DNA of 64,000 nt from positions 1 to 64,000 of the forward strand of contig JASJBI010000021.1 in NCBI GenBank assembly GCA_030066595.1. Reading direction: 5' to 3'. The translations under genes were made by a program, and so were the position numbers. The notes beneath the pieces are model-generated. The model searched no databases, had not been told where the DNA came from, and worked only from the letters and a program-made list of their open reading frames with translations. This document shows positions 39,525 through 48,138 of this stretch, piece by piece. The DNA is from Alphaproteobacteria bacterium. Its GTDB lineage: Bacteria > Pseudomonadota > Alphaproteobacteria > JAJFFI01. Position 1 is the stretch's first letter; each line of letters opens with the position of its first letter.

Positions 39525-40739
39525 ATGAGCAAAGCACAGGCGCAAGACAGTGACAACCAAGCGACGCCCGCGGGGCGCCCGGTCGTGCTGCAGGTGTTGC
39601 CCGCGCTGACCACCGGCGGGGTGGAACGGGGCACGGTGCAGATTGCGGCCGCCATCACGGCGGCCGGCGGGACCGCGCTCGTCGCCTCGTCGGGCGGGCC
39701 GCTGGCACACGAGCTCCGCCGGGCCGGGGCGACCCATCTCGATCTGCCGCTCGCCTCCAAGAACCCCGTGACCATGCGGCGCAACACGGACCGGCTGGTG
39801 GACATCATCCGGGCACACGGCGTCGAGATCGTGCACGCCCGTTCGCGCGCGCCCGCTTGGAGTGCCCATGCAGCCGCCCGGCGGACCGGTGTTCCGTTCG
39901 TGACCACCTTTCACGGCACCTACAACGCCGGCAACGCTCTCAAGCGCCGCTACAACTCGGTGATGCTGCGCGGCGATCGCGTCATCGCCATTTCCGAGTT
40001 CATCGCCGAGCATATCGAGACCAACTACGAGATCGATCCCGCCCGCCTGCGCATCATCAACCGGGGTGTCGATCTGCGCATTTTCGATCCGGCGCGGGTG
40101 ACGGCGGCGCGTCTCATCCAGATGGCCGAGCGTCTGAAGCTACCGGATGGGGTTCCGGTCGTCCTGATGCCCGGGCGCCTGACCCGATGGAAGGGCCAGG
40201 CTGTGCTGATCGAGGCGCTGGCTCAACTGGGGCCCCGGGGCCAGCGCCCGGAGGTCTGTGCCGTGATCCTGGGATCGGACCAGGGACGCAAGGGCTATCG
40301 GTCCGAACTCGAGCAGCTGGTGCGCGCGCGCGATCTTGAGGACGTCGTGTGGTTTGCGGACCATGTCGACGACATGCCGGCGGCGATGATGTGCGCGGAT
40401 GTCGTGGTCTCCGCATCGACCGATCCCGAGGCCTTCGGGCGCGTCCTGGTCGAGGCCGGCGCCATGGGGCGTCCGGTGATCGCCAGCGACCATGGCGGCG
40501 CGCAGAACACCGTGATCCCGGACGCGACGGGCTGGCTCACGCCGCCCGGCGACGCCGCAGCCTTGGCCGACGCCATCCGGACTGCCATCGCCCTGTCGCC
40601 GGATGCGCGCGAGCGCATGGCCGGCCGGGCAATGGCCTATGTCCGCGAAAATTTCTCCCTCGAAGACATGTGTCGAAAGACGCTCGCGGTCTATCGCGAG
40701 CTGATCGGGGAGACGGCGGTCGCCGAACATGCCGCCTGA
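39525..40739 (+). CDS. glycosyltransferase family 4
   Basis: The 404-residue GT-B enzyme has the N-terminal LPALTTGGVERGTVQIAAAI loop and the C-terminal nucleotide-sugar site PGRLTRWKGQAVLIEAL and STDPEAFGRVLVEAGAMGRPVIA, with the E-x7-E motif of GT4. It should add a sugar from a nucleotide donor to a lipopolysaccharide or exopolysaccharide acceptor. ATG 39525 was preferred to ATG 39519, as GAG lies 8 nt before it. The next gene, a GT9 enzyme, overlaps by 11 nt, so both probably act in one cell-surface glycan pathway. Confidence 0.9.
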   Translation: MSKAQAQDSDNQATPAGRPVVLQVLPALTTGGVERGTVQIAAAITAAGGTALVASSGGPLAHELRRAGATHLDLPLASKNPVTMRRNTDRLVDIIRAHGVEIVHARSRAPAWSAHAAARRTGVPFVTTFHGTYNAGNALKRRYNSVMLRGDRVIAISEFIAEHIETNYEIDPARLRIINRGVDLRIFDPARVTAARLIQMAERLKLPDGVPVVLMPGRLTRWKGQAVLIEALAQLGPRGQRPEVCAVILGSDQGRKGYRSELEQLVRARDLEDVVWFADHVDDMPAAMMCADVVVSASTDPEAFGRVLVEAGAMGRPVIASDHGGAQNTVIPDATGWLTPPGDAAALADAIRTAIALSPDARERMAGRAMAYVRENFSLEDMCRKTLAVYRELIGETAVAEHAA

Positions 40740-41649
40740 GCGCATCCTGGTCATCAAGCTGGGCGCCCTCGGCGATTTCATTCAGGCTCTGGGCCCGGCG
40801 GCCGCGATCCGCCGCCACCATCCGGACAGCGAGATCACGCTACTGACCACGGCGCCCTTCGCCGCGCTGGCCTCGGCCAGCGGCCTGTTCGACCGGGTCT
40901 GGCTCGACGACCGGCCCAAGCTCACGCAGCCCGGCCGCTGGCTCGCGCTGCGCCACCGGCTCAACATGGCGCGATTCCGGCGGGTCTACGACCTGCAGAC
41001 CTCGGATCGCAGCGGCTGGTATTTCCGCCTGCTCGCGCCCAAGCCCGAATGGTCGGGCATCGCGCGCGGCTGTTCCCATCCCCACGCCAACCCGCGGCGG
41101 GACTTCATGCACACCATCGACCGCCAGGCCGAGCAGCTGCACGCCGCCGGCATCGATCAGGTGCCCCTGCCGGACCTGTCGTTCCTGCAGGCGGACGTGG
41201 AGCGGTTCGGACTGCCGCAACGCTATGCGCTCCTGGTTCCCGGCGGCGCGGCGCACCGGCCCGCCAAGCGCTGGCCGACCGAGCGTTACGCGGCGCTGGC
41301 GCGCAGCCTCGGCGAGCGCGATATCCAGCCCGCACTGCTCGGGACCGCGGCGGAATCCGGTCTCGCAACGGAGATCGTGGCAGCGGCGCCGGTCGCCGCC
41401 GATCTCACGGGGCAGACGTCGCTCGCCGATATCGCAGTGCTCGCCAGAAGCGCGGTCGTCGCGGTGGGCAACGACACCGGGCCGATGCACCTGATCGCCG
41501 CGTCGGGCTGCCCCGCAATCGTGCTGTTCTCGGCGGAGTCCGACCCTGCGCTCTGCGCGCCCAGGGGGCCTGCCGTGACCGTGCTGCGGCAGGACGACCT
41601 GGCGCAGCTCGAGACCCCGGCGGTGGTGGCGCGCCTGCCGCAGCCTTGA
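40729..41649 (+). CDS. glycosyltransferase family 9 (heptosyltransferase-like)
   Basis: The 306-residue protein is a GT9 enzyme: it begins RILVIKLGALGDFIQALGP, the family's hallmark, and has LVPGGAAHRPAKRWP and the nucleotide-site VGNDTGPMHLIAASGCPAI near the C-terminus. Family members transfer heptose to LPS core. It overlaps the end of the GT4 gene by 11 nt and is followed by the arsR promoter. Confidence 0.92.
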   Translation: MPPERILVIKLGALGDFIQALGPAAAIRRHHPDSEITLLTTAPFAALASASGLFDRVWLDDRPKLTQPGRWLALRHRLNMARFRRVYDLQTSDRSGWYFRLLAPKPEWSGIARGCSHPHANPRRDFMHTIDRQAEQLHAAGIDQVPLPDLSFLQADVERFGLPQRYALLVPGGAAHRPAKRWPTERYAALARSLGERDIQPALLGTAAESGLATEIVAAAPVAADLTGQTSLADIAVLARSAVVAVGNDTGPMHLIAASGCPAIVLFSAESDPALCAPRGPAVTVLRQDDLAQLETPAVVARLPQP

Positions 41650-41674
41650 CAGATCTGCCCTCGCCCATTTATAT
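41646..41674 (+). promoter_or_regulatory. arsR promoter placing the transcript start at or near the ATG
   Basis: TTGACA (41646-41651) and TTATAT (41669-41674) are separated by 17 nt. The predicted start site, about 7 nt after the -10 box, falls at about 41681-41683, essentially at the arsR ATG (41683). The mRNA would be leaderless or nearly so, which fits the absence of any Shine-Dalgarno sequence. The -10 box overlaps the operator. Confidence 0.65.
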
Positions 41675-41694
41675 TCAACCATATGGTTGAATAT
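41671..41694. promoter_or_regulatory. 24-bp perfect palindromic ArsR operator spanning the start codon
   Basis: ATATTCAACCAT (41671-41682) is followed directly by its exact reverse complement (41683-41694); the ATG of arsR is the first half of the right arm. It overlaps the -10 box and transcription start, so binding would block transcription. Perfect symmetry and position indicate autorepression by the ArsR-family product encoded right behind it. Confidence 0.85.
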
Positions 41695-42039
41695 AGTCAA
41701 AGTGCGCTCGATCAGACCTTCGCGGCGCTCGCCGATCCGACCCGCCGGGCCATCGTCGCCCGGCTGATGGAGGGCGAAGCGCGGGTCACGGAGGTTGCGG
41801 CCCCCTTCGACATGTCGCTCAACGCGGTGTCCAAGCATCTCAAGGTGCTGGAGCGTGCGGGGTTGGTCGACCGTAGGGTCCAGGGCCGCGAGCACAGGCT
41901 GGCGCTGGTCGCAGCACCACTGGACCAGGCAGCCGACTGGATCGAAGACAAGCTTGCCTTCTGGCACCGCCGGTTGGATGCGCTCGAGCAACATCTGCTC
42001 GACAAGAAGAACAGACGCAAAAAGGAGAAGCGGCCATGA
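41683..42039 (+). CDS. ArsR/SmtB-type winged-helix regulator
   Basis: The 118-residue regulator has the ArsR winged helix (FAALADPTRRAIVARLMEGEARVTEV, recognition helix MSLNAVSKHLKVLERAGLV, wing RRVQGREHRLAL) and a basic, helical C-terminus. It lacks the ELCVCDL metal-binding cysteines, as is usual for the subgroup paired with SRPBCC genes, so the ligand is probably not a metal. It overlaps the SRPBCC gene by 4 nt (ATGA). A perfect palindrome covers its start codon. Confidence 0.92.
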   Translation: MVEYSQSALDQTFAALADPTRRAIVARLMEGEARVTEVAAPFDMSLNAVSKHLKVLERAGLVDRRVQGREHRLALVAAPLDQAADWIEDKLAFWHRRLDALEQHLLDKKNRRKKEKRP

Positions 42040-42467
42040 GCCAATCATTCGTCGCGCGGCTGCAGCGCGTCCTGCCGGCTCCGCCCGAAGACGTCTTTGC
42101 CGCCTGGACGGACGCCGAGGATCTGAAGATCTGGTTTCTGCCCGGCAAGTCCATGGCGGAGCCCGAGGTTGAGCTCGATGTCCGGGTTGGCGGGCAGTAT
42201 CGCATTATCATGCGGGACGAAGACGGAAGGCACGAATATGGCGGCGAGTATCTGGAGATCGACCCGGGGCGGCGGCTCAAGTTCACCTGGATCGGGCCCT
42301 CGACCCATGGCGAAGCGACCGTGGTTACGGTCGATCTCAAGGCGGTGGAGGGCGGCACCGAGCTGACGCTCGTCCACGAGAAGCTGCCCGACGCGGCGCA
42401 GGCCAAGAGCTACGAAGGCGGCTGGGGCCGCATTCTGGCCGCTTTGACCGAACGATTGTCCGCCTGA
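42036..42467 (+). CDS. SRPBCC (AHSA1/START-like) domain protein
   Basis: The 143-residue protein has the AHSA1-type helix-grip pattern: RLQRVLPAPPEDVFAAWTDAEDLKIWF, then VGGQYRIIM, GEYLEIDPGRRLKFTW and GTELTLVHEKLPD. These domains bind hydrophobic ligands in a deep pocket. The start overlaps the arsR stop (ATGA). ArsR-SRPBCC pairs are widespread; ligand and purpose are generally unknown, but the arrangement suggests the SRPBCC protein modifies or buffers the ligand that ArsR senses. Confidence 0.9.
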   Translation: MSQSFVARLQRVLPAPPEDVFAAWTDAEDLKIWFLPGKSMAEPEVELDVRVGGQYRIIMRDEDGRHEYGGEYLEIDPGRRLKFTWIGPSTHGEATVVTVDLKAVEGGTELTLVHEKLPDAAQAKSYEGGWGRILAALTERLSA

Positions 42468-42485
42468 ACGCGGGAGGAGGAAAGC

Positions 42486-43187
42486 ATGTTTCTGTCAGAA
42501 GTAAGTTTCGGCGGCGAGAGCCCAGAATACCGCAAGTCGCGGGACGAACTGCTGGAAGCAGAATTCGCGCTGATCGAGCAGTGCGAACGGGTCGCCGAAT
42601 TGCGGCGCCGGCTGCCCATGGCGCGTCCGGTCGAAACCGACTACGTCTTCCGCGAAGGTCCCGCCGATCTGGGCCGCAACCAACCGGCCGATTTCTTCGA
42701 CACCCGGCTGTCCGCGCTGTTCGCGGATGGCGCGGACTCGCTAATCGTCGCGCACCTGATGTTCGGGCCAGGAAACGCCCTACCCTGCCCCATGTGCAGC
42801 ATGTGGCTGGACGGCTACAACGCGGTCGTGCCGCATCTCGAACAACACGCTGGTTTCGCGGTCGTGGCCAAGGCGGAGATCGGCAAGCTGCGCGAGTTCG
42901 CGCGCGGGCGTGGCTGGTCGCGGCTGCGCCTCCTGTCCAGCCATGACAACAGCTTCAACCGGGATTTCCGGGTTGAGGGCGAGGATGGCACCCAGCGGCC
43001 CGGCGTCTCCGTGTTCCGGCGTGGTGGCGACGGGGCGATCCAGCATTTCTACACCTCGGAGGCGATCCTCCGGCGCTCCCGCGGCATCGATTTGCTGAGC
43101 CCCGTTTGGAACTTCCTCGATCTCCTGCCGGCGGGCCGCGGCGACTGGTATCCGGCGCACGACTACATGCCGGGACCGGGCCGCTGA
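42486..43187 (+). CDS. DUF899 family thioredoxin-like protein
   Basis: The 233-residue product belongs to DUF899: RDELLEAEFALIEQCERVAELRRRLP is the typical N-terminal helix, and LPCPMCSMWLDGYN carries a CPMC pair at the place of a thioredoxin CxxC. FARGRGWSRLRLLSS follows, and the conserved end is SPVWNFLDLLPAGRGDW. A thiol oxidoreductase role is inferred. It starts 18 nt after the SRPBCC gene with GGGAGGAGG before the ATG, so it is probably the third gene of the ArsR-controlled operon. Confidence 0.88.
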   Translation: MFLSEVSFGGESPEYRKSRDELLEAEFALIEQCERVAELRRRLPMARPVETDYVFREGPADLGRNQPADFFDTRLSALFADGADSLIVAHLMFGPGNALPCPMCSMWLDGYNAVVPHLEQHAGFAVVAKAEIGKLREFARGRGWSRLRLLSSHDNSFNRDFRVEGEDGTQRPGVSVFRRGGDGAIQHFYTSEAILRRSRGIDLLSPVWNFLDLLPAGRGDWYPAHDYMPGPGR

Positions 43188-43366
43188 GGCGAAGCGATGC
43201 GGCCCGGCCGGTTGTCCGGGCAAGCGCTCCGTTCTGTCTTGCTCTGTGCCCGCGCACGTGGTTAACGCGGCCTTAACAGGCGGGCATTAGGCTGCGCTTG
43301 AATAATCGTTGCATCATCCGCATGTCCGACTAAGGTCTTGCGCTCGGAAAAGCGTAGGGAACAGAT

Positions 43367-45331
43367 TTGGCAGAAGCGCAGGCGGTTCAGGCAATCCGCA
43401 TCACGCTACCCGACGGCAGCGTGCGGGAATATGGACGCCCGGTGTCCGGCGCCCAGGTGGCGGCCGATATCGGCCCCGGGCTGGCCAAGGCCGCGCTCGC
43501 GGTGCGCATCGACGGCGCGATGAAGGATCTGGCGACAGTCCTGGACCGGGACGCACGGCTCGCCATCGTCACCGCCAAGGACGACGACGCGCTCGAGCTG
43601 ATCCGGCACGACGCCGCCCACGTCATGGCCCAGGCGGTCCAGGAGCTCTATCCCGGCACGCAGGTGACCATCGGTCCCGCTATTGAGAACGGGTTCTACT
43701 ACGATTTCGCGCGGGCCGAGCCATTCACGCCCGAGGATCTCGAGAAGATCGAGGCGCGCATGGCCGAGATCGTCGACCGGGATCTGCCGATCCAGCGCGA
43801 GGTCTGGGACCGGCAAGAGGCGATCAACTTCTTCAAGGATCAGGGCGAGCACTACAAGGCGCAGATCATCGAAGAGCTGCCCGAGGACGAGGTCATCTCG
43901 ATCTACCGCCAGGGCGACTGGCTCGACCTGTGCGTCGGGCCGCATCTGCCGTCCACCGGCAAGCTGCCCAAGGCCTTCAAGCTCTTGAAGTTGGCGGGCG
44001 CCTATTGGCGCGGCGACTCCCGCAACGAGATGCTGCAGCGGATCTATGGCACAGCCTGGGCGGACAAGAAGCAGCTCGCGGCCCATCTCGAGATGCTCGA
44101 GGAGGCGGAGAAGCGCGACCATCGTCGCATCGGCCGCGAGATGGACCTGTTCCATCTCCAGGAGGAGGCGGCCGGCAGCGTGTTCTGGCACGATAAGGGC
44201 TGGACGCTCTACCGGCTGTGCGAATCTTACATGCGCCGGCGGCTTCGGGACGGCGGCTATACCGAGGTCAAGACGCCGCAGCTCGCCGACCGGGCGCTCT
44301 GGGAAGCGTCCGGGCATTGGGAGAAGTTCCGCGAGAACATGTTCACCACGGTGACCGACGCCGAGGAGACGCTCGCGCTCAAGCCCATGAACTGCCCCTG
44401 CCATGTGCAGATCTTCCGCCAGGGGCTCAAGAGCTACCGCGATCTTCCGCTCCGCATGGCCGAGTTCGGTGCCTGCCACCGGAACGAGCCCTCGGGCGCC
44501 CTGCACGGGCTGATGCGGGTGCGCGCCTTCACCCAGGACGACGCGCATATCTTCTGTACCGAGGACCAGATCAACGCCGAGGCCAAACGCTTCTGCGACC
44601 TGCTGTTGAGCGTCTACCGCGACTTCGGCTTCGAGGACGTGATCATCAAGTTTGCCGATCGGCCCGAGGTGCGAGCCGGCAGCGACGCGGTCTGGGACAA
44701 GGCGGAAACGGCCCTCAAGTCCGCGGTCGAGGAGGTCGGCCTGTCCTACGAGTACAACCCGGGCGACGGCGCCTTCTACGGACCCAAGCTGGACTTCGTG
44801 CTGCGCGACGCGATCGGCCGAGACTGGCAGTGCGGCACCTTCCAGGCGGATTTCGTCCTGCCCGAGCGGCTCGACGCCAACTACATCGGCGAGGACGGCG
44901 CCAAGCACCGGCCGGTCATGCTGCACCGGGCCATCCTCGGCTCGTTGGAGCGTTTCATCGGCGTCATGATCGAACACTACGCCGGGCGCTTTCCCCTCTG
45001 GCTCGCGCCGGTGCAGGCGGTCGTGGCGACCATCGTCTCCGACGCCGACGACTACGCCAAGGAAGTCCTGGCCGCCCTCGAGGCCGCCGGGCTCCGGGCC
45101 GAGATCGACCTGCGCAACGAAAAGATCAACTACAAGGTCCGCGAGCACAGCCACGCCAAGGTCCCGGTGATGTTCGTGGCCGGACGGCGGGAGGCCGAGG
45201 ACCGGACCATCTCAGTCCGCAGGCTCGGCAGCGACAAGCAGGAGATCCAGCCGCTGGCCGACGCGATCGCCTCGCTCGCCCGGGATGCCCGGCCTCCCTA
45301 TCCGCCGTACGAGGCGGATACGCCCTCGTGA
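43367..45331 (+). CDS. thrS: threonine--tRNA ligase
   Basis: The 654-residue class II synthetase has the N-terminal TGS domain ([17 protein letters not shown]), the editing domain ([24 protein letters not shown]-type region), the catalytic core with [11 protein letters not shown] and [10 protein letters not shown] (zinc ligands Cys and His) and the anticodon-binding domain beginning [10 protein letters not shown]. The start is TTG 43367, which gives the normal family N-terminus; no ATG in frame fits. TAGGGA lies 6 nt upstream. It is followed by infC, as in many bacteria. Confidence 0.96.
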   Translation: MAEAQAVQAIRITLPDGSVREYGRPVSGAQVAADIGPGLAKAALAVRIDGAMKDLATVLDRDARLAIVTAKDDDALELIRHDAAHVMAQAVQELYPGTQVTIGPAIENGFYYDFARAEPFTPEDLEKIEARMAEIVDRDLPIQREVWDRQEAINFFKDQGEHYKAQIIEELPEDEVISIYRQGDWLDLCVGPHLPSTGKLPKAFKLLKLAGAYWRGDSRNEMLQRIYGTAWADKKQLAAHLEMLEEAEKRDHRRIGREMDLFHLQEEAAGSVFWHDKGWTLYRLCESYMRRRLRDGGYTEVKTPQLADRALWEASGHWEKFRENMFTTVTDAEETLALKPMNCPCHVQIFRQGLKSYRDLPLRMAEFGACHRNEPSGALHGLMRVRAFTQDDAHIFCTEDQINAEAKRFCDLLLSVYRDFGFEDVIIKFADRPEVRAGSDAVWDKAETALKSAVEEVGLSYEYNPGDGAFYGPKLDFVLRDAIGRDWQCGTFQADFVLPERLDANYIGEDGAKHRPVMLHRAILGSLERFIGVMIEHYAGRFPLWLAPVQAVVATIVSDADDYAKEVLAALEAAGLRAEIDLRNEKINYKVREHSHAKVPVMFVAGRREAEDRTISVRRLGSDKQEIQPLADAIASLARDARPPYPPYEADTPS

Positions 45332-45375
45332 GCTTTTCCCCGATTGACGTTCCGGTTTGTCGGATTCCCGCATGA

Positions 45376-45401
45376 CGGCCCTTGCGCGCAGGCCGCGTTT
45401 T
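45376..45401 (+). terminator. weak hairpin between thrS and infC
   Basis: CGGCC (45376-45380) pairs with GGCCG (45391-45395) around a 10-nt loop and is followed by CG and four T residues. The stem is only 5 bp, so it may be a partial terminator or attenuator between thrS and infC, or chance. Confidence 0.25.
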
Positions 45402-45446
45402 GTGGCTTGATTCGGATGCGAATCAACTGAACAGGAGGATCGTTTC

Positions 45447-45983
45447 ATCGCCAGACCACCGATAACCGCCCGGCCAACCAAGTCCGGGCCGCGCGTGAAT
45501 GCCGATATTCTCTCGCCTGAAATCCGGCTGATCGAAGCCGATGGGTCCAATCGCGGAGTCGTCTCCCGGGACGAGGCACTGTCCCGCGCCGAGGAAGTCG
45601 GCCTGGATCTCGTGGAAATCTCGCCCAATACCGAGCCGCCGGTCTGCAAGATCCTGGACTACGGCAAGCTCAAATACGAACAGCAGAAAAAGAAGGCCGA
45701 GGCGCGCAAGAAACAGAAGACCATCGACGTCAAGGAGGTGAAGATGCGTCCCGGCATCGACGTTCACGACTACGACGTCAAGATGCGCAACATGCGCCGC
45801 TTCCTCGAGGAAGGGGACAAGGTCAAGGTCACCATGCGGTTCCGCGGCCGGGAAATGATGCACCAGGATCTCGGCATGAAGGTGCTGGAGCGCGTCCTTG
45901 ACGATCTTGGCGAGCTGGCCAAGGTTGAGCAGATGGCCAAGCTCGAGGGCCGACAGATGACCATGGTGGTGGCGCCCAGATAG
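45447..45983 (+). CDS. infC: translation initiation factor IF-3, read from an ATC start
   Basis: IF-3 binds the 30S subunit and proofreads start codon-tRNA pairing. The protein contains [20 protein letters not shown], the linker [22 protein letters not shown] and the C-terminal domain ending [11 protein letters not shown]. The frame's first ATG/GTG/TTG-class codon is GTG 45495, but that removes the conserved basic N-terminus including GPR. In frame at 45447 is ATC, exactly 8 nt after a perfect AGGAGG (45433-45438), giving 178 residues. infC is the classic gene with a non-canonical start used for autoregulation. Confidence 0.92.
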   Translation: MARPPITARPTKSGPRVNADILSPEIRLIEADGSNRGVVSRDEALSRAEEVGLDLVEISPNTEPPVCKILDYGKLKYEQQKKKAEARKKQKTIDVKEVKMRPGIDVHDYDVKMRNMRRFLEEGDKVKVTMRFRGREMMHQDLGMKVLERVLDDLGELAKVEQMAKLEGRQMTMVVAPR

Positions 45984-46002
45984 GGTGCGCCGCCAGGGAC
46001 CG

Positions 46003-46254
46003 GTGGCGATCTACGAATTCGATCACAGAGATCCGCTCAAGACCGACGATCCCAGCGTTCACCAGAACATCCTGGGCAAGGCGGCGGTGTTCTGCGGCCT
46101 GTTCGCGATCTTCTTCTATCCCCTGATCCTGGCGCCCGCGGGCATTGCCCTGGGACTGGTCTGCCTGTTGCGCAAGGATGTGGGCTTTGGTCTCTTGGCG
46201 GTGATCATGGGCGCGATTCCCCTGATCCTGGAACTGGCCCGTCGGTTCGGCTGA
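46003..46254 (+). CDS. small two-helix membrane protein
   Basis: The product of about 83 residues has a polar N-terminus (AIYEFDHRDPLKTDDPS) and two hydrophobic segments (AAVFCGLFAIFFYPLILAPAGIALGLVCLL and GFGLLAVIMGAIPLILELA), the general layout of DUF4190-type proteins. No function is known to me. I start at GTG 46003, after AGGGA; GTG 45985, two bases after the infC stop, would add six residues. It lies between infC and rpmI, an unusual insertion into that operon. Confidence 0.55.
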   Translation: MAIYEFDHRDPLKTDDPSVHQNILGKAAVFCGLFAIFFYPLILAPAGIALGLVCLLRKDVGFGLLAVIMGAIPLILELARRFG

Positions 46255-46401
46255 GCGGGCCCGGCGCGGCCGCCGCGGTTGCTTTTCCGCCCCGCCGTCG
46301 CTATATAGCGCGCGCATCGAGCGGTCCGGCGATGGGGCGCACGCCCCTGGGCATGCCCAGCCGCTCACAATCCCTGACTTCCAAGACAGAAGGACAGCGA
46401 A

Positions 46402-46602
46402 ATGCCCAAACTCAAGACCAAGAGCAGCACCAAGCGCCGCTTCCGGCTCACCGCCAAGGGCAAGGTGCGCATGAACCCCGCCGGCAAGCGGCACTTCCTG
46501 CGTCGGCGGCCCAAGAAGATGAAGCGGCAGACCCGCGGCACCGAGATCATGTCGGCCGCGGACTCGAAGATCGTCAAATCCTACATGCCCTACGGGCGCT
46601 AA
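46402..46602 (+). CDS. rpmI: 50S ribosomal protein L35
   Basis: The 66-residue basic protein is full-length L35: PKLKTKSSTKRRFRLTAKGK, then RMNPAGKRHFLRRRPKKMKR. It is a late-assembling large-subunit protein. AGAAGGA lies upstream of the ATG. rpmI-rplT follow infC, as is standard; L20 probably autoregulates this pair, though I see no clear operator structure. Confidence 0.97.
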   Translation: MPKLKTKSSTKRRFRLTAKGKVRMNPAGKRHFLRRRPKKMKRQTRGTEIMSAADSKIVKSYMPYGR

Positions 46603-46614
46603 CGGAGGGTCGAG

Positions 46615-46980
46615 ATGGCACGAGTCAGCCGTGGCGTCACCCGCCACGCCCGTCACAAGAAGGTCATGCAGGCGGCCAAGGGCTATCGCGGCCGGTCGAA
46701 GAACACCTTCCGCGCCGCCATCGAGCGGGTCGAGAAGGGGCTGCAATACGCCTATCGGGATCGCCGAAATCGCAAGCGGAACTTCCGGTCTCTTTGGATT
46801 CAGCGGATAAATGCCGCCGCCCGTCAGCACGGATTGACATATTCGCAATTCATGAACGGGATCAGCAAGGCGGGCATCGAGCTCGACCGCAAGGTCCTGG
46901 CCGACATGGCGGTGCGCGAGCCCGAAGCCTTTGCCGCCGTGGTCAAAGAGGCGCGCGCCGCGCTTGGCCAGGCGGCCTGA
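46615..46980 (+). CDS. rplT: 50S ribosomal protein L20
   Basis: The 121-residue protein is full-length L20: [32 protein letters not shown] at the start and the conserved [21 protein letters not shown] in the middle. It nucleates 23S rRNA folding and, in E. coli, represses rpmI-rplT translation. GGAGGG 7-8 nt before the ATG. Starts 12 nt after rpmI. Confidence 0.97.
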   Translation: MARVSRGVTRHARHKKVMQAAKGYRGRSKNTFRAAIERVEKGLQYAYRDRRNRKRNFRSLWIQRINAAARQHGLTYSQFMNGISKAGIELDRKVLADMAVREPEAFAAVVKEARAALGQAA

Positions 46981-47061
46981 GGCCGCTCTCCACGAATTCG
47001 GGGCCAGGGACGGCGCGGCGACACTGACCGCGGCCCTTGGAGTCCATCTGGAAGCCGGACG

Positions 47062-48138
47062 ATGCAGGACCTGAACCAGCTCAAAGCCGAGATCCTCGAC
47101 GCGGCCGCTGCGGCCGCCTCGGTGGAAGCGCTCGAGAGCGTGCGCGTGGACGCGCTCGGCAAGAAGGGCAAGGTGACCAGCCTGATGAAGGGGCTAGGTC
47201 AGCTTGACGCCGAGGAGCGCAAGACCGCCGGCCAGCGGCTCAACGCGCTCAAGGACGAGATCGCCGGCGCTATCGAGGCGCGCAAGGCCGAGCTGGCGGA
47301 TGCCGAAATCGATGCCCGGCTGCTGCACGAACGGGTCGACGTCACCCTGCCGCCGCGCCCCGAGGCCGAGGGCCGCATCCATCCGATCAGCCAGACCATC
47401 GACGAGGTGGTGCAGATCTTCGGCGAGATGGGCTTCGCGGTGGCCGAAGGGCCGGACATAGAGGACGATTTCCACAACTTCACGGCGCTCAACATGCCGC
47501 CCGAGCATCCGGCGCGGCAGATGCACGACACCTTCTATCTGCCCGAGAAGGCGGACGGCGAGCGTATGCTCTTGCGCACACACACCTCGCCGGTGCAGAT
47601 CCGCGCCATGCAGGTCCAGGAACCGCCGATCCGGATCCTGGTGCCGGGGCGCACCTATCGCTGCGACTCGGACATGACCCACACGCCCATGTTCCACCAG
47701 TTCGAGGGCCTGGTGATCGACGAGACCACCCATATGGGCCACCTGAAGGGGTGTCTGATCGAGTTCTGCCGCGCCTATTTCGAGGTGGACGACGTGCCGG
47801 CCCGCTTCCGGCCGAGCCATTTCCCGTTCACCGAGCCCTCGGCGGAGATGGACATCGGCTGCTCGCGCGAAGGCGGCGAGCTGCGCATCGGGGCCGGCGA
47901 CGACTGGCTCGAGATCCTGGGCTGCGGCATGGTCCACCCCAACGTGCTCGAGGCCTGCGGGGTCGATTCCAACAAGTATCAGGGCTTCGCTTTCGGCATG
48001 GGAGTCGAGCGTGTGGCGATGCTGAAATACGGCATCCCCGACCTGCGCACCTTCTTCGACGCCGACATCCGCTGGCTGCATCATTACGGCTTCGTGCCCC
48101 TGGACCTGCCGGCGCTGGTCAGCGGGCTGAGCCGATGA
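47062..48138 (+). CDS. pheS: phenylalanine--tRNA ligase alpha subunit
   Basis: The 358-residue catalytic subunit has the N-terminal coiled coil (about 1-90), then [19 protein letters not shown], motif 2 [20 protein letters not shown] and motif 3 [13 protein letters not shown]. It aminoacylates tRNA-Phe as an alpha2beta2 tetramer with PheT. Its stop overlaps the pheT start (ATGA). No phenylalanine-rich leader peptide is evident in the 81 nt upstream. Confidence 0.96.
   Translation: MQDLNQLKAEILDAAAAAASVEALESVRVDALGKKGKVTSLMKGLGQLDAEERKTAGQRLNALKDEIAGAIEARKAELADAEIDARLLHERVDVTLPPRPEAEGRIHPISQTIDEVVQIFGEMGFAVAEGPDIEDDFHNFTALNMPPEHPARQMHDTFYLPEKADGERMLLRTHTSPVQIRAMQVQEPPIRILVPGRTYRCDSDMTHTPMFHQFEGLVIDETTHMGHLKGCLIEFCRAYFEVDDVPARFRPSHFPFTEPSAEMDIGCSREGGELRIGAGDDWLEILGCGMVHPNVLEACGVDSNKYQGFAFGMGVERVAMLKYGIPDLRTFFDADIRWLHHYGFVPLDLPALVSGLSR

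Noticed and set aside
43261-43310. TTAACA ... AATAAT as a thrS promoter
   Set aside because: The spacing (22 nt) is outside the usual range, so I do not call it.
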